From an uncultured bacterium (lineage in GTDB: Bacteria; Verrucomicrobiota; Kiritimatiellia; CAIKKV01): 18,299 nucleotides of DNA. The DNA is taken from assembly GCA_903828035.1 (NCBI GenBank), contig CAIKKV010000009.1, forward strand, positions 1 to 18,299. The letters are read 5' to 3'. A model generated the notes under the pieces. The model had not been told where the DNA came from, did not search any database, and saw only the letters and a program-made list of their open reading frames with translations. A program made the position numbers and the translations under genes. Shown here one piece after another: positions 8,722 through 16,405 of this stretch; positions within the stretch are counted from its first letter, which is position 1; every line of letters starts with the position of its first letter.

Positions 8722-9851
8722 ACGCTATGCCTCTATTAGGGAGGGCGAGGTTCCACCCGAGCCGGATTCGCCTTTCTTGCGTAATGAGGCCGGGGTGTAA
8801 CCCGGCCCTCCCGATGTCGATTAGTCATCTCGTCACTTTCCTCCCCATCGCAATTGGACTCGTGTTAACATTCTCCACCGGTTCCGCATTAGCGGGCAGG
8901 CCAGGATCTATTTCTTTTTCAGACGGCACCGTGGCCGAAGGCGAGATCAGCCTGACACCCGGCTACACGCTCACCCTGCACGACGGCAAGAACCCGCATA
9001 GCATCCCCATGGAATCGGTGCGCGAAATCCGGTTCGCCCCCGAGCGCGAGGAGCGGGTCAAGGCCTGGCGCTTCAAGGAGGCGGGCCAGGCGATCAAGGA
9101 GGAATGGGGCGAGCCCTACCCCGTGCGCCAGCTGGAGGCCACGGTCCTGCTGCGCGAAGGCGAGAAGTGGACCGGCCACCTGCACACCCTGCCGCTCTAT
9201 GTCACCGCCACGGGCGTCACCCAAAAGGTCGTCATCCTCGCGAAGCAGCGTGGCCAGCCGGGCGAAACCCTCGAGTCGCTCGTCTACCCCCTCTCCGTGC
9301 GGTTCGTCGATGCCAGCGCCTCCTCCAACCGGCTGGCGAAATTGAACCTGACCCCCAATCCGGGCGCGGGCGTTTCGGTTTGCGCGATCACGCAGGGAAC
9401 CCTGGTGCGCCTGCCCGCCAAACGGGCGTCGACCAACGAGCCGTTTCTCATCGAAGCGCCGCTTGGCGCTCCCCTCTTCCTGGCGATTCAGAAAGAGGGC
9501 CGCCTGACGGCCGCCTGGTCCAACCAGGCGGAGCCGGAAGTGACGGCGGTCGTGACGCAGGCGGTGGCGGAGGCGCGGGATTTCTTCGACCAGCGGACCG
9601 TGCTGGGCGTGCGACGGGACCAGGACCAGGTCTATGCTTTGGTGATCCTGATTCGCGCCGGCCGCACCACGCTGGACGCCAAGTCCTCGCAGCCCTGGCG
9701 CCTTGAAATATGGCGCTTCAAAATGGATCCCGATTCCCGCAAGCTGCTGCTGGCGGCGCGGAACTGGTTTTTCCGCGGCATCACGGAGCCGGGAAAAATG
9801 TCCGATGCGGTGACCGTGGATGCCTCGATGAGCGGGAAGGTTGTGGAATGA
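8718..9851 (+). CDS. Exported protein of unknown function
   Basis: ATG 8718 overlaps the previous stop (ATGA) and has AGGAGG at 8701-8706, giving 377 residues. However, the first 32 codons are read through a palindromic repeat (8739-8812). A typical signal peptide (MSISHLVTFLPIAIGL..SALA) begins only at the in-frame ATG 8814, which has no ribosome binding site of its own. The mature protein starts with two small beta-rich modules: SFSDGTVAEGEISL to SVREIRFAP (about 65-105) and TVLLREGEKWTGHLHT to LSVRFVD (about 135-195). They resemble small-barrel, SH3-like repeats of the kind that follow a DGxxxxGxI pattern. The C-terminal half is not recognisable. The family is not known to me. Membership of the operon suggests an envelope role. 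Confidence 0.8.
   Translation: MNAMPLLGRARFHPSRIRLSCVMRPGCNPALPMSISHLVTFLPIAIGLVLTFSTGSALAGRPGSISFSDGTVAEGEISLTPGYTLTLHDGKNPHSIPMESVREIRFAPEREERVKAWRFKEAGQAIKEEWGEPYPVRQLEATVLLREGEKWTGHLHTLPLYVTATGVTQKVVILAKQRGQPGETLESLVYPLSVRFVDASASSNRLAKLNLTPNPGAGVSVCAITQGTLVRLPAKRASTNEPFLIEAPLGAPLFLAIQKEGRLTAAWSNQAEPEVTAVVTQAVAEARDFFDQRTVLGVRRDQDQVYALVILIRAGRTTLDAKSSQPWRLEIWRFKMDPDSRKLLLAARNWFFRGITEPGKMSDAVTVDASMSGKVVE
8739..8812. repeat. Palindromic repeat element inside the operon
   Basis: Two 25-base arms (8739-8763 and 8788-8812) are inverted and match at 20 of 25 positions: GGGAGGGC, GGTT, CACCC and GCC blocks are identical and separated by small symmetric mismatches. The loop is 24 bases. Such GGGAGGGCGAGG elements look like a dispersed REP-type repeat. 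It contains no in-frame stop and is translated as part of the sixth operon gene if that gene starts at 8718. Confidence 0.75.
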
Positions 9852-12800
9852 TGCGAATCCGCGATGTCATCCAGAACGCGCGACGCTGTCTTATCCTAGG
9901 CGACCTGGCCCGGGGTGCGTCCCGCACGCTCAGCGTCGTCCTTCTGGTGCTTCTCGCGCTTGGCCTGGCGGACAATCTCATCCGCCTGCCGGCCGGCTTG
10001 CGGCTCGCCGCGCTGGCCTCCCTCCTCGGCGGGACGGCCGCGCTGATCCAGGCGCGGCTCCTCGGGCCTGTACGAAGAAGAAGGCGGCCCGAGGCTGTGG
10101 CCGTGGAGTTGGAACAGCGCTTCGGCGTGGACCAGAACAAGCTGATCAACGCGTGGCAGTTCGAGAACCGGGACCTGGCGCCGGCGGAAGCCCCCTTCGC
10201 CGCCGAGGTGAACCACGAGGCGCAGCTCGCCCTGCTCGCCATTCCGCGCGCGGAGCTGCTGGGCGTCCGCCTGCTCCGCCGGGAGCTGACCATCCTGGGC
10301 GCCCTGGCCCTCGCCGCCGCCGTCTACGGCGCGGTGGCCCCGCGGTACGCCTGGAACGCGCTCCAGCGCCTGCTGCTGCCGCTGGCCGACATCCCCCCCG
10401 CCGGGCGGGTCTTGCTGGAGATGCGGCCCGACGGACCGATCACCCTCGACGAGGGCGACTCCCTAACGGTCCTGGTGCTGGCCAAGACGCCCGGGGGCAA
10501 GCCCCTGGCCGACCCGCCCGCACTCCGCTTCCGCGACCGGGCCGACTTCCTGCCGCCCCAGGATCCGGGGGGCGCGGGCCCCGTCCTGCTGCCGCAGCCC
10601 GGCAATCCCTTCGGCTGGTCCTTCTCGTTCCCAAAAGCGGAACGATCGTTCGCCTATCGCGTGTTCGCCGCCGACACCTGCACCCGCTCCGTCGCAGTGA
10701 CCGTTCGCCCCGCGTCCCGCCTGACCGCCTCCTCGTTCACGGTGGAGCCGCCGGCGTATACGGGACTCAAGGCGGAAACCCGCTCGGGGCCGCCCGCGCC
10801 CCTCTCCGCCCTGCCGGGCTCGCGCATCACCGCCACCCTCACGGTGGCGCCGCCCGTGTCGCGGCTGGCCTGGACGGACATGGACGGGCAGAAAACCTTC
10901 GGAGCCGGAAAGGAAAAGCAGGCCCTCTCCTGGATCTTCACCAACGCGGGGCCCTACAGCATCCGCGCCAGCCGCGAAGGCCGGGGGGGCGAACGGGTCC
11001 TGGCCCAGGGGCAGACTATCCTGGAGGAGGACCAACCGCCGACGGTCGAGTTCGACACCGCGGAACGCAACCGGTTCGTCAATCCGGGATCCACCCTCGA
11101 GATCCCGGTTAAGGCGGAGGATGATTATGGCGTCCGGCTCGTGGGCGTCCGCGCGCGGAAGATGGAAGAAAAGAACGGGGGGACCGGACCATTCCTCCGC
11201 GTCTGGTCCTTCATCGGCCCGCCGGGCCCCCGGACGCCGGCGCCCGCCCTTTTCCGCCTGACGCTCGACCCCGCCGCCTTCCCCCCGGGAACCATCTGGG
11301 CCTTGGAAGCGGAAGCCGCCGATTTTGCGCCGGGCGATCACACGGGGAAATCCGCGCCCGTTCTCATCCGCATCCGCGAAGCGCGCGATGTGGGCACCGA
11401 CGACGGCCAGCCGCTTTCCCAGGCGCTCGCCCTGTTGCGCGAGACGATCGCCGCGCAGGAAAAAGCCAATTCATCGGCAGAAAATTTGAGGATCAATCTC
11501 GAGGATGCCCTGAAAAAGAAATCCCTGGCCGCCCAGAGCGGCGCGCTCAAGGAGAGCCAGGCAGCGGCCCAGTCGACCGGCAGGAAAGCGCTGGAGGCCT
11601 TCAAGCTGGCCAAGGCGGAAGGCGCCGCCACGGCCGCCCGCCTGGATCCGATCGTCAACGGGGAGATGGAAAACGTGCGCGACGGGCTGGGCCGGCTCCC
11701 TTCGGAAAAAGGGGCGTCCCTGGAAACCCGGATCGGCCTGTTGCGGAAACGGCAGGACGAGATCCTCTCCGCCCTGCTGGCCCTGCTCGGCCGGACCGCC
11801 GACCAGGCTTCGAAACCGAAAGCCACCGTCCAGGACAAGGCCTTGGAAACGCCGCCCCAGGAAGCCCGCCGCACGGCCGAGGAGCTGCGCGAAGACCTGC
11901 TTGATTTCATCGAGGCGCAGAAGAAGACGATCGAGAAATCCAAGACCCTGCTCGACAAGGCGCCGCAGGACCTGACCGCCGAGGAGGAGAAAATCCTGGG
12001 CGACCTGGCGCGCGAGGAGGCCAAGTGGGCCACCTATTTCGAGGAGAAGCTGACCGACTTCAGCAAGCTCCCGCTCCAGGATTTTGCCGATGGCGCCATG
12101 GCGGATGAGTTCAACGAAACCTTCATGGAGATGAAAAAGGCGGCCAAGTCGCTGTATGAAAAGAAGGTCGAGCTGGCGGTGCCCCAGGAGCAGTCGGGCC
12201 TTGAGAACGCCCAGAAGCTGGTCCAGAACCTGGAGAAGTGGCTGTCCGAGAAGCCGGACAATCTCAAGTGGATGATGGAGGAGCCGGCGGCGCAGGCCGA
12301 TATCGCGATGGCCGATCTACCGGCCGAGCTGGAAGACATCATGGGCGAGCTGCTGGACAAGGAAGAGGAGATGACCGAAGAGGTCGAAGACGTGACCAGC
12401 TCCTGGATGGACTCCATGGATAAGGGCGCGGGCTGGGACGCCGCGGACGGCCCGATCTCGAGCATGAGCGCCAAGGGCGTGACCGGCAACATGCTTCCGA
12501 ACCAGATGGAGATCGGCGGCCGCTCCGGCGAAGGGCGGACCGGCCGGAGCAGCGGCCAGATGGTGGAGAAGACGGCCCAGGGCAAAGGCGGGCGCGAGAC
12601 GCCCACGCGGCTGACGCCGAGCCCCTTCGAAAGCGGCAGCGTCGAGGACTCCTCCAAGGAGAGCCCCGGCGGCGCGACGGGCGGCGGGAAGCTGTCGGGT
12701 TTCGCGGGCGAGGGCCTGCGGGGTCCCGTGCCGCCGCCGCTCCAGCAGAAGATGGCGCGGCTGGCGGGCCAGCAGGCGGCCATCCGGCAGTCGGCCGAAG

Positions 12801-13117
12801 CGCTGGCGCTGCGCCTGCGGGCCTGGAACGTGCCGGGCGCCGAGCTGGAGACCGCCGTGCAGAACATGCGCGAGGTGGAGGAGTCGGCCGCCAAGGGCTA
12901 CGGCCCCGGCGTTCGCCAGGCCTTTGCCGAGGCCCTCGACACGCTCGAGGCGGCCAAGCGCACGGCCGGCGGCTCCGGCGCGCTGCGGCGCGAGCAGTCG
13001 GCCCTTCCCGAAAAGCAGCGGCAGGAAATCACCAGCGGGCTGCAGGACGGCATTCCCCCCGGATACGAGGAGATGGCCGGCGCCTATTTCAGGGATCTCG
13101 CGGAGCCCGCACGATGA
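9848..13117 (+). CDS. Large membrane-anchored coiled-coil protein (DUF4175-like)
   Basis: ATG 9848 overlaps the previous stop (ATGA) and has GGAAGG 7 bases upstream, giving 1089 residues. The order is: two hydrophobic helices at about 27-44 and 51-72, a basic stretch RRRRR (76-80), a third helix at about 146-166, beta-rich Ig-like segments at about 180-510, then a long helical, charged region at about 520-865 with high coiled-coil propensity. A Gly/Ser/Thr-rich segment at about 870-935 follows, and a helical C-terminus ends PPGYEEMAGAYFRDLAE. The architecture resembles DUF4175/TIGR02302 proteins, which also have N-terminal helices and a low-complexity helical body, but this is a weak resemblance. 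It is the largest protein of the operon and a likely scaffold for the vWA proteins. Confidence 0.82.
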   Translation: MMRIRDVIQNARRCLILGDLARGASRTLSVVLLVLLALGLADNLIRLPAGLRLAALASLLGGTAALIQARLLGPVRRRRRPEAVAVELEQRFGVDQNKLINAWQFENRDLAPAEAPFAAEVNHEAQLALLAIPRAELLGVRLLRRELTILGALALAAAVYGAVAPRYAWNALQRLLLPLADIPPAGRVLLEMRPDGPITLDEGDSLTVLVLAKTPGGKPLADPPALRFRDRADFLPPQDPGGAGPVLLPQPGNPFGWSFSFPKAERSFAYRVFAADTCTRSVAVTVRPASRLTASSFTVEPPAYTGLKAETRSGPPAPLSALPGSRITATLTVAPPVSRLAWTDMDGQKTFGAGKEKQALSWIFTNAGPYSIRASREGRGGERVLAQGQTILEEDQPPTVEFDTAERNRFVNPGSTLEIPVKAEDDYGVRLVGVRARKMEEKNGGTGPFLRVWSFIGPPGPRTPAPALFRLTLDPAAFPPGTIWALEAEAADFAPGDHTGKSAPVLIRIREARDVGTDDGQPLSQALALLRETIAAQEKANSSAENLRINLEDALKKKSLAAQSGALKESQAAAQSTGRKALEAFKLAKAEGAATAARLDPIVNGEMENVRDGLGRLPSEKGASLETRIGLLRKRQDEILSALLALLGRTADQASKPKATVQDKALETPPQEARRTAEELREDLLDFIEAQKKTIEKSKTLLDKAPQDLTAEEEKILGDLAREEAKWATYFEEKLTDFSKLPLQDFADGAMADEFNETFMEMKKAAKSLYEKKVELAVPQEQSGLENAQKLVQNLEKWLSEKPDNLKWMMEEPAAQADIAMADLPAELEDIMGELLDKEEEMTEEVEDVTSSWMDSMDKGAGWDAADGPISSMSAKGVTGNMLPNQMEIGGRSGEGRTGRSSGQMVEKTAQGKGGRETPTRLTPSPFESGSVEDSSKESPGGATGGGKLSGFAGEGLRGPVPPPLQQKMARLAGQQAAIRQSAEALALRLRAWNVPGAELETAVQNMREVEESAAKGYGPGVRQAFAEALDTLEAAKRTAGGSGALRREQSALPEKQRQEITSGLQDGIPPGYEEMAGAYFRDLAEPAR

Positions 13118-13785
13118 ACACACGCATTCTCTGCCTCGCATTCCTGTCCTTCCTGGCAACCGGCGCCTTCGCCGATTCCACCAACGCTGCCCCTTCCCTT
13201 CTGCCCAACGGCGGATTTGAGGAAATCGATCCGACGAACTCCGCCCGGCCGCGCGGCTGGGACACGCTGGACGGGCTGGGTGTGCGATGGGTGACCGAAA
13301 CGAACGGAGCCCCCAACAAGCAGATCCGGATGAACACGGCCGTTTCGGAAAAGGACTATGTCGCCAGCTGCAAGGCGGCGGGGCTGGACAAATGGGTTTT
13401 CCCCGATGCGGCCGGCAATCCGATCGCCGCCACCTACGGCCTCTCCTACTACTCGGACTGGATCCCCGCCGCCACCGGGCAGGCCTACCGCCTAACCTTC
13501 CGCTTCCGGGGCGCGGGGGGCGGCAAGGTGTGGGTGCGCGGCTACGGAATCCTCCGGAACGAAGAGCGGCGCCGCTTCGATACGATCGTCAACTGCCGCG
13601 GGACCGGCAAGGAGTGGAAGACGTTCTCCCAGTGCTTCCATCCCACGCGCCAGACGCCCACGGTCACCCGCATGCGCATCATGCTCTACGCCTACTGGCC
13701 GCCGGGCGTGTACGAGTTTGACGATGTGGCGGTTACGCCCGTGAGCGCCGAGGAGTGGCTGGCGGACCACCGGGAGAATGACTAG
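13114..13785 (+). CDS. Exported jelly-roll (carbohydrate-binding-like) protein
   Basis: ATG 13114 overlaps the previous stop (ATGA). The 223-residue product has a signal peptide (MNTRILCLAFLSFLATGAFA, cleavage near 20). The mature part begins LLPNGGFEE followed by PRGWD, the usual opening of CBM4/9-type and other galactose-binding-like jelly rolls, and ends with a YEFDDVAVTPV strand, the usual closing strand of that fold. No catalytic motif is seen. It closes the operon. A sugar- or glycan-binding role in the periplasm or at the cell surface is plausible but inferred from fold only. Confidence 0.8.
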   Translation: MNTRILCLAFLSFLATGAFADSTNAAPSLLPNGGFEEIDPTNSARPRGWDTLDGLGVRWVTETNGAPNKQIRMNTAVSEKDYVASCKAAGLDKWVFPDAAGNPIAATYGLSYYSDWIPAATGQAYRLTFRFRGAGGGKVWVRGYGILRNEERRRFDTIVNCRGTGKEWKTFSQCFHPTRQTPTVTRMRIMLYAYWPPGVYEFDDVAVTPVSAEEWLADHREND

Positions 13786-13810
13786 CGCAATATTGGGGCG
13801 CAGCAGTTCC

Positions 13811-13861
13811 CATTATAGGACCGATAGGCATTATAGGACCTATAAAACCTATAGGTCCTAT
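13811..13861. repeat. TATAGGACC repeats and perfect hairpin between convergent genes
   Basis: The word CATTATAGGACC occurs at 13811-13822 and 13829-13840 (18-base period). The second copy continues into a perfect 12-bp inverted repeat, ATAGGACCTATA (13833-13844) with TATAGGTCCTAT (13850-13861) and a 5-base loop. There is no U-run on either side, so it is not a classical intrinsic terminator. Its position exactly between convergent gene ends, overlapping the stop codon of the minus-strand gene, suggests a bidirectional transcript end or a dispersed repeat. Confidence 0.65.
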
Positions 13862-14889
13862 CGTGCGAATTCCACAGTCTTGAGCAGCCGCAGCTTGACC
13901 AGCTTGCGGATCATCTGCACGTCGAGCGTATGGCCGGCCTTGTAGGAGTAGATCTCCCCGCAGAAGCGGCCGGAGTCGATCAGCGCCACAGCCGCCAGCA
14001 GGTCGAGCGCCATGCGATGCCAGACCGCCTCCAGGGATTTCCCGTTGTGCAGCATCTTGGCCTCGTTGACGTAGCGCTTGTCGCCGGCGATCAGGATGTT
14101 CTGCGGCGTGTAGCCCAGGTTCCGGGAGTCGGCGAAGGCCTGCCCGATGGTCTTGGCAAACAGCATCTGCGACTGCGAGCAGTTCGTCCGGGCCTGGGCG
14201 GCGTGGCGGAACAGGGCCGGGTTCAAGGCGAGGCGCAACCGCTGCTTGCCGATCGCGTTGGGAAAGTCGACCGCGCAATCGATCTTGAGGGAGGGCCGGA
14301 TCCCGGTGCAGGGCTTGAACGTGAGGAAGCTGCCGCTGGGGCCCGCCATCGTGACCGGCTCCGTGACCGTGACGTAAACGGGGCGCTGCGCCTGGCGGGT
14401 GACGCCCGCGCCTTCGAGCGCCTCGACGAGGTCCATGCTGCCGCGGTCGAACAGGGGCGGATCGCCGGAGTCCATCTGGATCATCAGGTTGTCGATGCCC
14501 AGGCCGGGCCTGAGCGCCACGATGTGCTCCACCATGCGCATGTAGTTGCGCGGCGAGCCGCTGCACAGCACGATGTTGCGAAGCGTGGTCCAGACGGTGT
14601 GCACGGAGACCTTGATCGGCAGGAAATCGGGGAGGTCGGTCCGGTCAAACCACCAGCCCTCGCCGGCCGGGGCCGGGGCAAAGGTCAGCGTGCGGCGGGC
14701 GCGGCGGAAAAACGTGCCGGGGCCGGTGACCGCGGTTTCGCGGGCGAGCGTGGTCTGGGCCGCGGGATCGCCGGGCAGGTCGCCCTCGGACGACTCAAAG
14801 TCCACGGGCTGATCCATGAAGGTTTCATAGGAGCGCAGAAGGTCGTCGTGATGGCCGAACAGGATGCGGCCGAGCTGGGTGGCAATCAT
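13858..14889 (-). CDS. lpxC: LpxC-like UDP-3-O-acyl-GlcNAc deacetylase, divergent
   Basis: The 343-residue protein aligns along the LpxC family, the zinc enzyme that commits lipid A synthesis in the cytoplasm. After an unusual extra N-terminal stretch of about 44 residues, it shows QTTLARETAVTGPG, the TLTFAPAPAGEGWWFDRTDL strand, MVEHIVALRPGLGIDN (Glu121 and zinc ligand His122), FKPCTG, QARTN, a second zinc site with His291 and Asp296, and YKAGH with catalytic His320. Departures from E. coli LpxC: the zinc motif is HxxxxD, not HxxxD; Lys239 becomes Arg292; Asp246 becomes Ala300; the GLHTG loop reads GTFFR; and IMDGS becomes LFDRGS. It may be a paralogue with changed activity. TGAGG lies 8 bases before ATG 14889. 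The gene follows the symporter by 17 bases. Confidence 0.8.
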   Translation of the reverse strand: MIATQLGRILFGHHDDLLRSYETFMDQPVDFESSEGDLPGDPAAQTTLARETAVTGPGTFFRRARRTLTFAPAPAGEGWWFDRTDLPDFLPIKVSVHTVWTTLRNIVLCSGSPRNYMRMVEHIVALRPGLGIDNLMIQMDSGDPPLFDRGSMDLVEALEGAGVTRQAQRPVYVTVTEPVTMAGPSGSFLTFKPCTGIRPSLKIDCAVDFPNAIGKQRLRLALNPALFRHAAQARTNCSQSQMLFAKTIGQAFADSRNLGYTPQNILIAGDKRYVNEAKMLHNGKSLEAVWHRMALDLLAAVALIDSGRFCGEIYSYKAGHTLDVQMIRKLVKLRLLKTVEFAR

Positions 14890-14906
14890 GTCACAATCCT
14901 CAGGGG

Positions 14907-16334
14907 TTAGCCGCGAATCCTACCATGAGCGGTCGGCTCTAAGCAAGAACGGCGGGCCCGCCGGACGGCGACGGCGGCGATCAGGGAGACGAGGCCGAAC
15001 CCGGCGATCAGGGCCATCTTGCCGGTCCGGCCCGCATAGGCCCGGGCCTGGTCCCACTCCGGCCCGCTTCCCCCAACCGCGCCCATCAGGGCGTTGGCAT
15101 TCCCGTAAAGCCCGGCCGCCATCCCGATCGCCAGCGCCGTCCACACAAACGCGGGCTCCAGCCGGCGCGGCGCATAGAAAGCGGCAAACACAAGCGGCAC
15201 CACCGCCGGAGCGAACAGGTTATAGGCGGCGAAGAGCAGCGTGTAGAGCGTGGCGCCGGGCGCCAGCAGCACCAGCAGCACGGCGCCGCCGGCGATGGCC
15301 ACGACCCACGCCCGCACGCCGGCCACGCTCTCCCGCTTCAGCAGGTCCTGCTGCGCGATCGACGCCGTCACCAGCAGCGTCGTGTCGGCCGACGAGACGA
15401 TGGCCGCCAGGATGCTCACCCCCAGCAGCAGGGACCACGGAAACCCGGCCGCGGCCGAAAGCGTGGAAAACACCGACTGCCCCGACTTCACCATCCCCGA
15501 GGCAGCGGCATAGCAGCCGATATACGCAATGACCACGCCCATCAGGGCCATGACCGGGGCCGACAGCAGCGTCGCCCGGCGGGCCGTCCGCGCGTCTCGC
15601 GCGGCAAAGTTTCGGCTGAACAGGTTCGGGCTGATCACGTAAATGCCGCCCACGATCAGCAGGTGATAGATCCAGTCGCTCGCCGTGAAATGATCGTTGA
15701 ACAGGCTCAGCGGGACCGAGCCGGCCGCGGCCGGCGCCTGCACGAGCAGAACGGCCAGCAAGCCCAGGATGCCGGCGGCGATCATGCCGAACTGGACCAC
15801 GTCCGTCAGTATCACCGCATGCTGCCCGCCCGGCAGGGTGTACCCCACAATCAGCGCGGCCGCCAGCACCACGCCGGCCCGGTAGCCCACATGGCTCGCG
15901 GTCAGACCCTCGACCAGGACGCCGGCCGCCTTGAACTGGGCGGCCACGATGGCCGTCCAGCCCAGCACGATCAGGATGGAAATCACCCGGTGGACGCGGG
16001 GGCCGAACTGCCGCTCCACCACCTCCGAGAAGGTCCGGGCGCGTGTGTCGCGGATGGCTCCGGCCACGGTCAACCCCTGGACCAGCAGGCCGATGGCGGC
16101 CGCGCCCAGGAACCAGAAAAAGGGAAACCCGCCGGCGGCGGCCTGGTCCATGAGGCCCACCGTGGCGGAGGCGCCGATGGCCGTGGCCAGGATGGAAAGG
16201 GTCACCGAGAAAACACCGTGCGAGCGGCCCGCCACGACGAACTCGTCATAGCTGCGGGAGCGCGAAGCGGCCCGCGCCCCGATCGCCAGCATGACCGCGG
16301 AAAAAATGGCAATGGCCAGGATCAGTGAAAGCAT
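14907..16334 (-). CDS. Sodium:solute symporter family (SSS) transporter
   Basis: The 475-residue membrane protein has about 12-13 hydrophobic helices, the normal SSS number. The first helix (MLSLILAIAIFSAVMLAIGA) is followed by YDEFVVAGRSHGVFSVTLSI and LATAIGA, typical of the family start. TLPGGQHAVILTDVVQ lies in the middle. The helix with AAIVSSADTTLLVTAS carries the Ser/Thr-rich Na+-site-like motif found in SSS helix 8. The start is placed at ATG 16334, where the first helix begins. A TTG at 16370 would add 12 residues without better support. It should import a solute with Na+ at the inner membrane; the substrate cannot be read from sequence. It probably forms an operon with the LpxC-like gene downstream. 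Confidence 0.88.
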   Translation of the reverse strand: MLSLILAIAIFSAVMLAIGARAASRSRSYDEFVVAGRSHGVFSVTLSILATAIGASATVGLMDQAAAGGFPFFWFLGAAAIGLLVQGLTVAGAIRDTRARTFSEVVERQFGPRVHRVISILIVLGWTAIVAAQFKAAGVLVEGLTASHVGYRAGVVLAAALIVGYTLPGGQHAVILTDVVQFGMIAAGILGLLAVLLVQAPAAAGSVPLSLFNDHFTASDWIYHLLIVGGIYVISPNLFSRNFAARDARTARRATLLSAPVMALMGVVIAYIGCYAAASGMVKSGQSVFSTLSAAAGFPWSLLLGVSILAAIVSSADTTLLVTASIAQQDLLKRESVAGVRAWVVAIAGGAVLLVLLAPGATLYTLLFAAYNLFAPAVVPLVFAAFYAPRRLEPAFVWTALAIGMAAGLYGNANALMGAVGGSGPEWDQARAYAGRTGKMALIAGFGLVSLIAAVAVRRARRSCLEPTAHGRIRG

Positions 16335-16405
16335 GTCCGGCAGTCTGCCCCATCCCCCGCCAGCCGTCAAGCGCGGGGGACAAGCCCGAAATCATGCCGG
16401 CAGGC

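Noticed and set aside
13811..13861. CRISPR array
   Set aside because: There are only two 12-base direct repeats with a 6-base gap, and no spacers of CRISPR length.
13733..14566. 277-residue minus-strand frame with GPI repeats at its end
   Set aside because: It is an out-of-frame reading of the LpxC-like gene. The GPI repeats come from translating the TATAGGACC repeat.
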